NCBI GenBank assembly: GCA_003586115.2
Contig: QVOM02000112.1
Location: 48,042,743 to 48,106,742, forward strand
Origin: Salvator merianae
Taxonomy: Eukaryota; Chordata; Lepidosauria; Squamata; Teiidae
Reading direction: 5' to 3'
DNA length: 64,000 nucleotides
Shown: in pieces, positions 14,085-28,757 of the stretch
Position numbering within the stretch: the stretch's first letter is position 1
Layout of the letters: every line of letters begins with the position of its first letter
Made by a program: the position numbers and the translations under genes
Notes under the pieces: generated by a model
Seen by the model: only the letters and a program-made list of their open reading frames with translations
Database searches by the model: none
What the model was told of the DNA's origin: nothing

Positions 14085-15099
14085 AATCTGTCTGCTGAGT
14101 CAAGGAAGCTGAAATGAATCTCACACACTCTCTGCAAGAATCTGCAGATTTCATGGCAGATTCTGTAAAAACATGATGCTTCCCATTCTGGTGTGGATCT
14201 GGCCTTACATATTTGATGGCAACACTCTAAAGCTGGGCTAATGTATATATTGTTGTTGAAAATTCTACATAGCTAAATGTTGACACAGGAACACTGGATG
14301 TATTTTTTTATGGGCATTAGGAATACTGGCTGAGTGGGCAGAGACAGGCCAAGACAACTATCCCTGTCAAGCTAAGAACGTGCAGCTAATGGAGGAAAAA
14401 TCAAAATACTGCTCAAGACTCAAGCAAATTCATCTATTACCTTTGTGATTTCTGAAACCAGGATACAGAATACCCACTGAAAATGTGTATCCATGTTTCT
14501 AACTAAACAAAGAAAATGGATGTAAGGTGGTTTACAATCAATATTAAAGACACATGAATACTTGAGGCCATAGAGTACCACATGCTATCAGACTGAAAGC
14601 AAAAATGTGTGTATGTGTGTTTGTGCATGTGTAAGAAAGCAAGCATGAATACTGGAGTACTTCTTATCTGCTCTAAGTGGCTTGATTAATTTACTAGTCT
14701 AACATTACAAGTACTGTAAAATTGAACAGTTTAGTACATTCAGCTACAAGTATTGTCAAGAAAAGTAGCTGGAGTAATGAAGAAACTGTGCATTTATCAA
14801 ATTTAATACTTAAAATGGCATTGAGGTATGTGACAATTGCAGGTAAAAAAAATCTGAAAGCCAAAACTGGTAAATATGAGGCAAGACATTGTATTATTTG
14901 TGAACATAATATTCAGAAAATAAATGACTTTTAAGTTTCAGATGCATACCAAATCATGTGTTTGCAGTTTCTTTCAAGTCACTTATTCTTAGTAAAGAAA
15001 CCAGTAGACACAGAAGAAAGACACATACACTTTGCTGACAGAAAATGAGCTTGATTCCTTGAAGTCTATGCATTAGGACTGGTTTAGCACGAGCTAGGG

Positions 15100-15800
15100 G
15101 TTTTGAGGGACCTGAGATCAAACTAAAACCCACCATGAAGTTTGAGGCTCTGATTTGTTACTGAACCAATTGAGATTCTAATCAAACCGTTCTTTAGTTT
15201 AATCCTCCCATCATCATTGCATTCCATGGCCTTCCCAATTGCATCCACAGACCATACCCCCCTTATTTTTTGGCTCCCCATTCCTAGGAGGCCCAGCCAC
15301 AGGCCAACTGGCTTGCTTCCAATGCCTAGTAGGCCATCTGGAATGGAGAACCATGTGTCCTTCCAGCAGGTCAACTGTGTGGACATGTGGGCAAACTTGG
15401 CCAAGTACAACTGAACCAGACTTGGTATGCTACGGAGGATCATGGTCCTGCATTCTGGAAGGCCTAGTAGGCCAGGAAAGCGGGCTGATTGGCCTACTGA
15501 AGAATCGTGTGACCAATGGCAGTGCAGTGGCTCAGCTCAGTCTGCACAGATGATGTGGGAAAAAAAGGAGCCATGGATAGAATCAAGGAGGCAGTGGATA
15601 TGACTGGACAGGCTGTGAAAATTGGTGGAGGTTGTAGGCTGGGAATGGAGGCTGACTGGCCTGCTGAATAATTGTGTGACCAGTTGTAGTGACCCAGGCT
15701 GGGACTCCTAGAATTCTGGAACACAAAATTAATGGGTCATGAATGCAATCAGGGAGGATGCGCCTGCGACTGGTGAAGGCTATAAGTGCAGGGAAAGCAG
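15100..15800. repeat. Local direct and inverted repeat cluster, unclassified
   Basis: A 41-bp segment at 15484-15524 (GCTGATTGGCCTACTGAAGA...) recurs diverged at 15651-15691 (GCTGACTGGCCTGCTGAATA...), and the sequence after each copy also aligns, giving a period of about 167 bp. 15215-15300 read in reverse complement resembles 15550-15600. No recognised family; more GC-rich than the surroundings. Confidence 0.5.
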
Positions 15801-16094
15801 TTTTTCAACATGACCTTAGCTTGATACCCGCCCATATTAACATGTGGTGACCTGACAACCAATAACCTGTTCTAGCCTTTTTGAGTACTGCTTTACTCTT
15901 GAGCTTCTACAAGATCAAAGAACCTTGGCTAGATTTGATATTTTTCTCTCAGCAGTTCTTCAAGGTGGTTTGTAAGAGTTCCTTTTGGCAACCATATCTG
16001 TCTGTGGCTCTGCTTCAGCTAAAACTTTTTAATATGTCCTTTTATGTTACAATGCATACTTGGAATGATGAGCAAAATTAATTATATTCCTGAT

Positions 16095-16170
16095 GTTGGA
16101 CATGGAACAACTGATGGTCCATGGGGTTATGAACAGCTGGACATGACTGAAGAACAAGAATGATTAGACC
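16095..16170 (+). mobile_element. BovB-like LINE/SINE 3' tail
   Basis: GGTCCATGGGGTTATGAACAGCTGGACATGACTGAAGAACAA follows the pattern of the BovB 3' terminus (catggggtcg...gagtcggacacgactgaacgac) with substitutions. Only the tail is present. Confidence 0.5.
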
Positions 16171-17460
16171 TTCCCGGACCTTCAGACAAATTTTATGTTG
16201 TTCTTCCTATGACTCATAAAACAACCCCCAATGGCAGCTTCTGAAGCAAATTCTGTCAAGAGGCAACTGTTCTGCTTAGCACTAATATTATTTGTAAGGA
16301 TCTCTTGTATATTATTACCCACCCAATTACAAAATTATGTTATGTGAACATGTTTCATTTCATTAGTTTTTACTTGTAGGCTGGTCATTGATCATAATAA
16401 AATTATGTATGGAAGAAAATACTTACTGGAGAAGTTAAGACAACGCTTTATAACTTTTATTTCTTGTTTTGACTACTAGAAACATTTAATTATTGTTTGC
16501 TCTTATTTTCTTGAAAATTTTATTCAGTTGAACCTACCTCTCTATAATCATGAACACTGATTGGACTTATTCCCCCTTAGGGAAGAAAAATGCTGTGGAT
16601 TCCACATTAAAAAGTATTGCCTCTGTTGTTCTTCAAACACATTTGGCAACTCAAACTACAAAGTTTGAAAAGTTTCTAATTGCATGCAAAAACCTAACAG
16701 ATTAATTTGCATTCTCAAGCAGACACTACAGGTTTATTGCCAGACATCCAAGACTGGTTCAAACAGTAGTAGTACAGCATTCTTTTCCTGAATCTAGGAC
16801 AACTTTCTTTCTTGATGTGTAATATCAAGCAATGGAATAATACAAAATAAGGATTTATATTCTTCCTGTTCTATCAGAGAACACAAGTCTATAAAAATGA
16901 TAAAACATCTTCTAATATGGTATTTTCTTTAACATCTGTTTTTACTATTCTGCTAGGTTTTGGATTCCACTTAAAAGGTACTTACTGTGTATTTAATATA
17001 TGAAGGGATAATCTTCCTAATGATCTCTTAGATTAAGAATATGAACACTGCAATTATAGCAGTTACTTCATTCTTGAACAATTCACACATTATTAGAATG
17101 TATAATGATTTTTTCCATAAAAACTTAGTTTCTCAAATCAGAACAAATTATATTTAAAATGGAGTCACTGAGAGAAGTAATGTCATATCTTGAAAATGGC
17201 AAAGTAAGGAAAATGCTCAAGATCTAATAACTAAAAGCAAAAATAGAATTAAATGTATTTATTCATCAGATAGAGCCTGAAGCCTCTCAAGCAGCATGGC
17301 AGTTAATAGGCACAAGAAACATTTTTTTGGGGGGGGGTCTGTGCACTAAGAAATCCATTTGGCTGGGGGAAAAAGAGATATTCAACCTTCGTAAGTTACA
17401 GCCCACTGTCTGCCCCTGCTCTTGCTAAAATTTAAACCAGGTCACTAGTAGACTATCATT

Positions 17461-17530
17461 AGAAGAGCCCTGCTGGATCAGGCCCCAACCCATTTAGTCC
17501 AGCATCCTGCCTCACATAGTGGCCCATCAC
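17461..17530 (-). mobile_element. CR1 family A 3' end fragment, antisense
   Basis: AGAAGAGCCCTGCTGGATCAGGCC...TTTAGTCCAGCATCCTGCCTCACATAGTGGCC is the reverse complement of the family A 3' UTR seen at 12727-12800. Confidence 0.7.
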
Positions 17531-17814
17531 TGTCAAGAGTCATAGGCAAGCACATTTTTAGAGATGTGTACAGCAGTTTTTTATGTTTCAGTGCAAGTCA
17601 GAACAAAATTCAAAATTTTTTGCAACATTTGAAGTTATTTTGTTTGAGTGTAAAATTGTGCTCAAACAGACATAATAGTGGGGAAGGGGAAACACCTGTC
17701 TGCTGCTCATGAGGCTGAGGATCTAGGAGAATCTGATGAGGGAATAAGGAAGAAAACTGGCAGAGGAAAGGGTGGGGATACTTTTAACGGTTGGGAAAGG
17801 TTTACAGTGCTCCA

Positions 17815-17975
17815 ATGAGCACTTATGGCAGGATGGCAACTGGATGTGTAGTGCGGCCATCCGGATCCGTACTCTGCCATTATACTACCTCAGCTGTGAA
17901 GCTGCAGGCCTGAGCAGACCCTCTGCCCTTATGGATGAGGTATGGTGGTGGTAAGGGCACTGTGCAGATCCTGTC
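17815..17975 (+). repeat. Dispersed unclassified repeat, copy 1
   Basis: Shares, in the same order, AGCACTTATGGCAG, a CTGCCC..TTATGG block and G(C/T)ACTGTGCAGATC(C/T)TG with 25685-25841. The parts between are diverged. No family recognised. Confidence 0.4.
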
Positions 17976-20873
17976 ACTATTTCTAGCACTGAACATTTTT
18001 CTCCTAGGCTTTTGAATGCTGATGCTTTCTTTTTTGCAGCTGAAGACAAACTGATAGTTTTTAGAGTGATCATGTGAAACCCTAGGTAACGTGTGATTCT
18101 GTGTATATTAACTTTCTTTATGTACACTTACTCTCCTCTAGGTGTGAAATCACCATCTCTTATACTGAAACACCTTATTTGCTCCACACCAGCTTTCTTA
18201 GTTGTCCATGCGTATTTTCGGTGTTTTTTCCAGCAAACCAGAACTGATCTTCTGGTAGTTTACCAAATGCATACCCATACATGAAAGTGGTAACATTTTC
18301 AGAGGTTTTGTCAAACCAACAGACACCCTAGAACAGTTTACTAATAAAAGAGCATTTTAACAATTCTGTTTTCAATTTTATGAGGGCCATAATCTCATTT
18401 GTCTAACCTTCCTATCAGTAGATTTATATAGCATTTAAGCAGTAAGGGAGTGAGGCAAGAATGCAACCACATTTAATTTCTTTCTTTTGTTGGCATTTAC
18501 AAAACAGAACTCTATTTTTTGTTTATTTCATATATGATTATAATAGGATGTCAGAGCGTAATTTTCTATAAAAAGTGATTCTGAAACTAATCAGACTTTA
18601 GTATTTCTAGATAATCACTGTAAAACTTTACTTTTGTCTTCCTGTCAAGACTCAGTATTGCTTCCCAATTTGATTTTGTTTCATGACTTCCATTATTAAA
18701 AAACCCTCAAATATAAATTTATGAAATTGTCAAATAAAACACATTGTAATGACCTTTCAAAAAGGTGGCACAGGACTCTACTTTCAAAAAGTCTAAGAGC
18801 TTGCCCTTAGACAATGCCATTCAGAGTATATTTTTATGTCATGCTGTATTGTATTGTACTGTATTTATTGATTTGTATACCATCCTATAATTGCTATCTG
18901 AATGTAATGAGCTATTCATTGCCTGACTACTTTCCCATGGGAATGACTTATCTCTGTAGAATCTTCCACTTGTACCTCCAAACTTAACACATGAGAATGC
19001 ATTGATGGCACAACTGGATATATGCAACTCATATTTGGCAACAAGGAAACCAGTGAACACTTGGGGGATGGGCTACTGGAGTGTATGGGAGTGAAGCTGT
19101 ATCTGGGTAATTTATACAACATATGGTATAAGGATTATGCTTTGAGATTTACAACACTGTAACAACTGCTTATCAGATGCCTTGCTTTACTAAAGAGAGT
19201 GAGAGCCACAACACACACCAATCTTAGAAAACATTATGGTATTTTCCATAACTTTATGTCTGTGTGACATGGTAGCAAAACTATGAGAGAATTCCTAACT
19301 CCCAGTTTCCAATCAAGCAAGCTGAGTTATGAACACAACATGCTCATGGTCAAAGCCAGTCCAGCACATAAAGAAAATGGAACACAGTCATAAGATAGAA
19401 AGCATGTCTTCCCCAGCTCCCAAGGCAAATCTCCATTATGCAAACTAGTGAGAAAGACTGCACTGAAGAACTATAGGAACTACAGAGAATTACTCAGGCC
19501 AGAAATCAGGAAGAGTGGAGTCTAGGTATCAGAACTCCTCACAACATGCTATAGGACCCATCTGCAAAGAGCTGCCTTAGCACATCTACACAGGTAAATT
19601 GATAGTGTCTAGAAAAAGTGGTAGGAATCTTCCAAGTACTCGACCTACATACACTGGAAGAAAGGTACTTGACAAAAACATAATTGAAGTCATTGCTGTC
19701 CTAATGAAATAAGCAGTGGCACCATCCTAGAAAGATAAATTCTGCTTTTCATAGGCCAAGGCAAGGCAAGCCTTCAGTTATTGACTGAGAATCTAACTGA
19801 GATGCTCTCTGACCTACTTTTGAGGTACAATAACGAACTATGAACCTGTTCTCCTTATCATCACTGTCCTATGCTTATACACTTTGAAAGCTCTACTCAC
19901 TAAACTTGGGGAATGACCTAGCTACTAAAAATGATTATGTTCAAGAACCAGGCAGTGAGATTGAGCCAAGACAGGTCTGTGTGAATTACTGGTACATAAG
20001 AGAGATAGTCCCTTTATTCCTCCTGAACAAAAGTCTCCACGGATGTGTTGATGACATGTGAAGCAGCTCCATGAGCACCTGACCCGTCTCCCTCTGAACT
20101 CTTCGGAATAGGTCAAGGAATAAGTAGAACTGGAGGGAAGGCACACAGCAGATCCTGGCCAATGGTGCAACAGAGCACCCAAGTCTTAAGCCTGAGTCCT
20201 GCAACTGAGAAAAGAACTTTAGCACTTCACTGTTGGATGCTGGTGCTAAAGTTCTGTCACTAGACCCCCCATCTGGTAGTGATCAGGTGGAAAACCTGGA
20301 GACAGAGGCTCTATTCCTCAGGAAGAACTGCTTGCCTACTCAACAGACTGACCTGTGCATTGTTTGCCCCCTTGATAGGGAAAGCAGTGATGGAAACCAA
20401 ATGCTTCAGTGCCTATTGAAAAGAGCAAGAGATCTAACCCCTGTCTTACCTCATGTATCTTTGCAGTAATATTTCAGTAAGGACAAGGACATAGCTCTGA
20501 GAAATGGACAGGCAACTGACAGACCTGGTTGCTTCTGCAGGAGACCAAACCTACTGATCCATATACCCTTGGCAATGAACTTTTCAGGTGATGAGGAAAC
20601 ATCTGTAATCACCATTATGTGAGATAGATCAAGTAGTGGCATATGCATACCTCACCCCAGACTGTGTGGGTCTGCCCACCAACAAAGATTCATCCATAAC
20701 ATGAAGGAAAAAAAAACTGGCCTCAAGTGATGTTCGCCCCAAGGTACAAAGACCAAAGAAGAGATTGTCTTCCTGGGAAGGCTGGCAAAAAGCACAATGT
20801 CTATTAACTATCTTGCAATATTCTCAGAAGTTGTAGAGGACAGCTGCAAAGCAGAGACAAGCAGGATGCTTCA

Positions 20874-21035
20874 AAAGATCATTTGCAGAGAGCTGAGAGC
20901 AGATGAAGGTTTTGCATTCATGTTCTGTTTGAGAATGCTCTGAAGAAATTGGTAGGCCATTGTGCGAGATATGATGCTACACTAAATGGCTGTGGACTGA
21001 TCCAGCAGGGCTCTTCATAGGTTCCCATGTTTCTA
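20874..21035 (+). mobile_element. CR1 family A 3' UTR fragment
   Basis: CATTTGCAGAGAGCTGAGAGCAGATGAAGGTTTTGC...TGTGGACTGATCCAGCAGGGCTCTTCATAGGTTC matches 12667-12812. No coding part is attached. Confidence 0.7.
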
Positions 21036-23913
21036 TTTTTTTCAGAGAAACTATGCTTCAAGAAGTGTCAGAAAAGCTCCCTAGATGACACATTTCCTGA
21101 GAGTGAAGGAACATCTGATAGGGTTTGCACAATATGCAGAAGGGACCCAGAGAGCAAACGTCAGAATCACTAATACTCTAAGGAGGGCTTGAATAACACA
21201 ATATGGCTCCCCTTATATATTAACAGAGGTCTACTAAGAAGTACAAGTTACTCACAAATCAGAATCCTGCAGAGCAACTTGGTTGGAGCCACAAATGGAA
21301 AATGCTTCCTTCTCAGCTCTCAGGAGCAAGTAGGAACCTGCTGGACAACTTTAGGGTTAAAAGAAAGTCTTCAAAACTGAGTTGATTTGGCTGCCCTGCT
21401 GCAGCTTCCAAGCTTGTGAAGACAGTTGTACTCAATCTACTTCTGATTTACTGTGAAAGTCCATGATTTGGAAAACTCAAGAATCTTGGATTGAACTTTA
21501 CTGGGCATATGTTTGTTCTTTAGCAGCTCCTGAGATCAAATATCTGCTCAAGACAAAATAACCACAGCTCTGGACAAAATAAAACCGTAGTGAAAGCATT
21601 TAGTGCCACCACGCAACTGTTTTTAACTGCTGTGTCCACTCTTTTCTTACTAATATCTTGAGACTGACATTCTCCTGGTTTGGGATCCACTGAATTGTTA
21701 CCAGGAGGCCACTGGAACATCAGCCAACAGGGTCATAAACATATTCTTCACCTTATTCTTAAAAGAACAGAACCTCCCTGACAACGAAAGGAGCTTTTTA
21801 TTTCTAGCAGGAATCTCCCAGTCTTTTGAAAAAATGTTGAGTTCATCAATGAATAAAAAAAGTGTCCCTTTGGGATGAGGAAGTCAAAAACTGAGGTACC
21901 TGAGATGCCAAGGAAGATGCAGGAGACTCTTTGGATAGCAGCTCAAGCAAATAAAGTCAGAAAGTGAGCTGATTCAAAAAGATGGTCCTATTGATCATAG
22001 ACTCCTCTTCCACTGTCCTTCGCCTTATCAAATGCTGCCAAAGATGATATTCCATGCCTTTTAGAAGATTCCCTGCAGAAGGATACTGGGGAAAAATTTT
22101 CCTTGGTGGAACTGCCAGCTTCTATGTCTTAATATTGCACCACTGCAAAAACCTCAGACTGAATAGACACCTGAAGTGACTGGTCAAGTCCCCACAAAAG
22201 GCTTTAAAGTCATCTTTCTTTTTCTATGTCTTTGGATAATTGTGGAAGTAGTATCAGCTTCTCCCCAAAAACTAGGAGACTCTGTAGCATCTGGGGAGTT
22301 TCTAAAAACCTTGGATAAGTTCTGCCCATAACCTGCCTGTTTGGAAAAACAGCCACTGCAATATGCATTGAGTGGTTGGAAGCATGGCTAACTGAGAACC
22401 TACCAATCTTCTCAGAATTGCCATTTCTTAGTCGATAGCTTTCTTGAAAAAAGCAAACGAAACTGAGTTGATAATGTGAAACAAAAAGCATCAGCTTCAA
22501 TAGAAAGCCCAGTCTATAGACAGGGATAGACTGAAAAAGCTGTTGCTATACCTGAATGCCACTGTGCTGATCAACTGCTGCAGACACCTGCAATGGAAAA
22601 CACCCAGCTGATCATCAGCCTGGGGCTTCATCAAGGGAAGCAATGCTTCTAAACTGGCAAGGGACTGCCACTTTGCCTCTTGCAATGATTATTGGACATT
22701 CTTCCTTGATTGGCACACTGGAAAGCCACTACCAGAGAGGCTCTCGATTTTACTCCTTTGCCAGGAATTCTGGGCACTGGAGCTTAAATATATGGTTACT
22801 TGAATCATTCAGCACCCATGTACTGAGAATATGCACTACTCGAGAAGTTTCCATTCTGCCAAAATGCCATGAATACAGAATCTTATGAACAGCAAGGAAG
22901 CCCAAAACTAGTATTTCCTACCTGGAACTTGCAGTTAATGAAACCATAAACAACAAGACACAACAGGATAGGTTTTGTTGTTGTTTAATGAATGTTATGC
23001 AACAAAGTTATGCTGAGGTTTGGTTAGGAGAAAAAAACCAAACAGCCTAATCTTAAAAAACTGTGGCAATCAGAAGCAGCATCAATACCATTTTTTATAA
23101 TGCTTCTCAGTAAAAATGTGTACCTTACCTAAACGGCTGCTGCCATTATCTTCCATGAAATGAAATTGACTTACAGATACCATGTTCCAATACCAGCTGG
23201 TGATAAAATGTATTGCTGACAGTGGTATGTGCCTGTATTGTCTCCAGGTTGGCTGTTGGAAACCTGCTGAGCTGGTTCAGTCTTATCCAAAATGGCTTGG
23301 TGAGGTTTGGACACCTGAACAGACAGAACTACTGAACCAAGGAGATAGCAGCTTGGTGCAATATGAGGGAAGATAGTGTCAAGCCTTCTTGAAGCTTCCT
23401 GGTAGAATGCGCAAGTGGGGAGCAAAAGGTATTTTGTATTTGAGGTGGGTGGGACAAAACTGTTGCGTATTCCTACCAGACAGAACTGATTCATTCACAG
23501 GATAAGAATCTAATATAAGTTAATGTTTATCAGCTCAGAGAATGAAATCCTTTCAGCTACAAATTTCACCTACAAGTAGCAGTGAACGAGCACAATTTGG
23601 TACAGAGATGCAAGACAGAATTAATTTTAGTATAGACCCTTTTATTATTTATTTATCAGGAGCATATACTACTCATGATTGATATATGCCTTTAACTCTG
23701 TTCTCTAATGGCACAATCCTATGCATGTCTTCTCAGAAGTGTTGCTATGTGCTCCCAAGTAATGGTGTCTAATATACACCGTGCAGGCAAGTGTTAACCT
23801 GTTTTCAACTGTTATCATGGTTCATTCAAATGTTGAATTATAGCTGTTTCTTATTTTGTTTGCTCAAAAGAGGATTTGCTCTCATGAAGCAACTCTTTTT
23901 ATGAGAAACATTA

Positions 23914-24048
<135 letters not shown>

Positions 24049-24143
24049 TTAATACAATGAAATGGTATATAGATGTGTTTTGTTCTCATCAGTGATGGAC
24101 CTTTTAACAGGAATGCCAAGTTGATAGCAGAAAGTCTGAAAAT

Positions 24144-24181
24144 CATTAATAGAAGACAGTTTAATTAATAGAAGACAGTTT
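24144..24181 (+). repeat. 19-bp tandem duplication
   Basis: ATTAATAGAAGACAGTTTA occurs at 24144 and again, with one change at its end, at 24163. Confidence 0.85.
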
Positions 24182-25489
24182 GAAAAGCTGGAACTCACTC
24201 CTCAAAATTTGATCAACCTGACACCAACACAGCCTTTCTGTTGTTTATCTGTTTGCCTTCCTTTGCTTCTGTCTATACAGCAGAGGTGTACAAATGGCTT
24301 TTTTGAAAAACTTAACACCTCATCATCATTTTAAGAATGCTTGGTGCTTGTGTGGGCTGGCCCACATTCACTGGACTTGCAAGAGGGTGTGGGCAATTAC
24401 TGCTGCTCAATTGGCCTTCTGGTGTCCACAGGAGGGGGACAAATCAACATTTTTTGATTTGTTGTGCAATCAACAATGCACAATTTGTAGATTACTATAC
24501 ATTTATACTCTGTTTTCAAGGGAGCATCTAAAATTGCAAGTTGTTTTAGCTTATTATTGTGGGTTTTTTTGGTTTTCTATTTTTCTGGGGGAGCTTTGAC
24601 TACAGAAAAAAAAGGGGACAGAGTCAAGAACAGATAAGCTAGTTTACGAAATAGTTCTGAAAGCATGACTCTATCTGATTGTCAAAAATGACTAAAATAA
24701 AATGTAGCAAGGCATAACTAAAAATAATGAAAATCTATTTAGGAAGTAGTTCATTAATTTCTTAATTTTTATATCTTAGCCTTTTAAGGCTGGAATAATT
24801 TTGAATCTCAACAGAAATAGCGAATGTGTAGTTTTGTATCCTAGCTGGTTTTGTTAATTTCTTGCAGCGGACTGATGCTGCTGTGATGTGCGTATAAACC
24901 ATGAAGTGATCTGATCATGGCAAAGGGGATATCTTTATATCCCTCATTATCAGGTCACACCACTGCTCTGAGATAAAAACTTTGTCCACAGTATTCTCTT
25001 CAATATGTATTAGATCTGAGATCAACTGAGAGAAGCCCATGGAAATTATGGATGCCATGAACTCCCAAGCTTAAACTAAGCCACACACCATTACTAGCAA
25101 ATTGAAATCCCCCAGAGCCCCAGACTAGTGACCAGCTCCAGGAGCTTGGGGAGGGCCACTGTTGGACAATTAGATGGCTGGTTTACCTGCAGCAGCTCTA
25201 CCTTGTTGCACAGGCTCAATGTAATAATCCATCACCTAAGCACAGAATTGTCCTTATGTATAAGAGAATGATAGACTGTATATATATTTAAGGAAGGCAA
25301 CAAAATGCTGTGATATAGAATGGAAACACCAGTGGATAAAAGGAGCATCATGTGATGGAGAGTGTCTGGGATCAATTATTGTGTGATTCTGCATATCTTG
25401 GTGCTTCCTGCATACCCCAAAATAAATAGCTACTGATAAACTTGTATCACACATACAAATCCTTGCTGTATCAGAGATAAAGCAGCCAC

Positions 25490-25620
25490 TGTTATTAGAT
25501 ACCTTTAGGTGTCTTGACTCCTGGTGACTGCACTGTCATGCTATATCCATGCCGCCACCTCCCAGGATTGCAGCCTGGGTTTTCCTGGCTTCGATCATGA
25601 CGGCAGGAGGAGACAGGCAG
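25490..25620 (-). mobile_element. SINE-like fragment, antisense
   Basis: GTGTCTTGACTCCTGGTGACTGCACTGTCATGC...GGGTTTTCCTGGCTTCG reads on the minus strand as the 3' half of squamate tRNA-derived SINEs (gccaggaaaaccc...gtcaccaggagtcaag). Confidence 0.5.
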
Positions 25621-25684
25621 TGCCTATGAGTGGCAGTGACATAGATGCGTGTTCTTTATATCGCTCTGTCACTGAACGGCTGTA

Positions 25685-25841
25685 GAAGCACTTATGGCAG
25701 TAAGGCAGGGGGATGAGTGCATAGTCCATGCAGATGCCACACTTATTCTGCATACTGAATGCACCATAAGCAGCAGGATTGTGTAGATCCTGCCCCCTTA
25801 TGGTGCATTCATGGCTTAATAAAGGTACTGTGCAGATCTTG
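25685..25841 (+). repeat. Dispersed unclassified repeat, copy 2
   Basis: Collinear with 17815-17975; see that entry for the shared blocks. It lies directly after a SINE-like fragment and may be part of one composite element. Confidence 0.4.
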
Positions 25842-26403
25842 CTAAAATCAAACTCACTACACTTTGTTACTGTTTGGTTTACACATACTTGGTGATGGAA
25901 GCCATAGCAGCTAAAAATAAAAGGAAAAGCAAGTATCTACCAAACTGGTAAACAATGATTTAAAAGGACTTAAATTCAGCATAGCATAAATTCTTCTCCT
26001 GCCTTGAGTTTTTAAAAACTTATATTGTTTTCATACTGCCTTCTTCCACATGCCATAGTACTGTGGATAAAAGTTTAGCAGCTCCAGCAGTTCAGTAAAA
26101 TCTGTATTATCTAGTGTCTGAAGGGAACAGGGGTTGCTAATTTTCTGAATACGCTTATTTCTTAAGACTCCCACTTAATTTTCATGGTTGCTCGTCTTTG
26201 CCGCTGCATTGTTGCCAACGTTATTATTTTGGGGGTGGCCTCGTGGTGTTTTCATATTTCTTTTCTTTTAAAAAAGTAAGTTGGAGTTTAATTATGTCCC
26301 TTCCTAAATTGTGGCAGTAGTTGAAAAGTTAGTATGGATAGTTGGTTCTTGTTAAACAAGACTTCTGGGTTGGCTATGTAGCATGATAAAGTTCAGTATT
26401 CTA

Positions 26404-26499
<96 letters not shown>

Positions 26500-27583
26500 C
26501 TAAAAAAAGAAAACAAAGATTTCATAACATTTTAATTAATGTTCGAGTTTCTAAATAAAATACGTACAGGGAATTTCAGCAACAAACATGAACCTGCACA
26601 TGAGCATGCATGTATGTATGTGTATATTTTCTGTCTCTCTCATACACATACACAGAGCTACAAAAATACTTCTCTTGTAGCTGGGATGCAAAACGCAGGT
26701 TCAAAGTAGTAGGATTTACTTCACTGAGCATACTGTTCCCATTATCAACCCACAGTAACTGATTGGACACTTCTCTGAACATCTTCTCTAATATGTCAAC
26801 AGTGTCAACAAAGTCAACATAGATGGTTACTTAGATGCAAATATGCCACAATCTTTCAGTGTTTTCTTCATCAAAAAATAAACTTTAACTTGTGGTAAGC
26901 TAACTGTTCTGTGGTTTGAACTTTTTCAGATAACCTAACCATACTCTGGGTCCTAAATCATCTGAAAGAGCAACTGAGAGCAGTTAGATCACCAAATGCA
27001 GGAAGCTGCATGCAACAAAGGTGCTTCAATTTGTTACTTCAAGTGTGCTGTTGATGACTGACTTTGTTCTGATGTTGAATGGTGAAAATGTTCTATTTAG
27101 CATCTTTTCCAAGACAACACACATGGATACTTTCTTGACAATATTACATGCAAAGAGTTCCAGAAAAGAAACACTGTATAGGAACATACTGTGTGACAGA
27201 CAGGAAATTAGAAGAACCAAACCAAATACTCTTAGAGAGTTAACCAGAAAATCTCACTTCTGAAGCACATCTTCTCTTTAAATTTAAAAATGTTACTAAA
27301 ATCATGGAAAGAGAGAGGCAAGTTTGCTCCCTTTCCTGCTTTTTAGTCTTTTTTTTTTTTTTTACCTTTACAGCTTAGCAAATTGACCTGCCAAAACCTA
27401 AGGAACATTCCTGAATTATTTGATATTTCCTTCTATAGAAGCAGTAAAATATTATTTTGAAAATCTGTGGGGGAACTTTCAGGCTTCTAATTAATCCAAA
27501 CTACTGGCCAATCCAAAGTTCTTTTGGAGATCTGTCATTAATAAGTGCTCTCAAGGACTGTTTTTTCTAGCATTTGATCTTTA

Positions 27584-27880
<297 letters not shown>

Positions 27881-28718
27881 TTAAAAGCATGTTAAAATAT
27901 ATCAAAACAATCATATACCAAAAAAAAGCATTACCTCATCATTTAGAATTTACTGTACATATTCATATTTGGTAAGTATGTTCAAGAATATTTGAATTAA
28001 AATTGTTGGACATCATGCAAGTGAAGATGTGATCCTTTTTATTATTAAAAGGTTCTGAATTGAGATTTATGTGTGTGAAAGTACAGTTCTAAACTCAGAC
28101 TGGTGAATTCTTCCAGAAAAATTGCTGGCATCCTACTAAAGACCACTTTGGGTTGTCACCAATGCAAAATACTTCTTTTATTCACTCAACTAATGCAAAT
28201 ATCAAGGTGCTATCCCACAGCACCCCTTATTATGAGCAGATGTGCTTGAGGAAGAAGCTCTATCCCCCACTTCCTTAGAAGCCCTTCTTGCTGGTTTACT
28301 GCCAGCACAAAATCCACAAACAGGAAATCTGTGGCTGAGGCCGGGGAATTGTGATTTCAACTCCATCACTATATTAGCAGGAAACCTGAGCTATCCACTC
28401 CTCATAGACTGGTCAATTTCAAGCTTAGGATTGCACTGTTTTTAGTGATGAGATGTTAAATTATATCATTAGGTAAAGTCTGTAATGCTCTCGCAAACAA
28501 TTAACAGGTTCTATTTAGAGTGCTTAAGTTTATTTAGCTATCCAATTGTTCTAATTTTGTTCTTTGTATCATACTGATAATTCAATATTCTCATGACTTA
28601 TGGCTGCATTTTTTATATACCTTTTATATTCTTTGGACAGCTAAATGCAATAAGTACAACTTACTGTATAATAAAAAAGATATTTAGCATACAATAGCAA
28701 AGGTGTGTGCAGGTGTAT

Positions 28719-28754
<36 letters not shown>

Positions 28755-28757
28755 GGG
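28719..28757 (+). repeat. (GA)n microsatellite
   Basis: GA dinucleotide run followed by an impure GGAGA stretch; a purine-only strand of about 39 bases. Confidence 0.95.

Noticed and set aside
15123..15553. Open frames on both strands near 15.1-15.6 kb
   Set aside because: They fall in a repeat cluster with higher GC, which reduces stop codons; no protein motif was seen.
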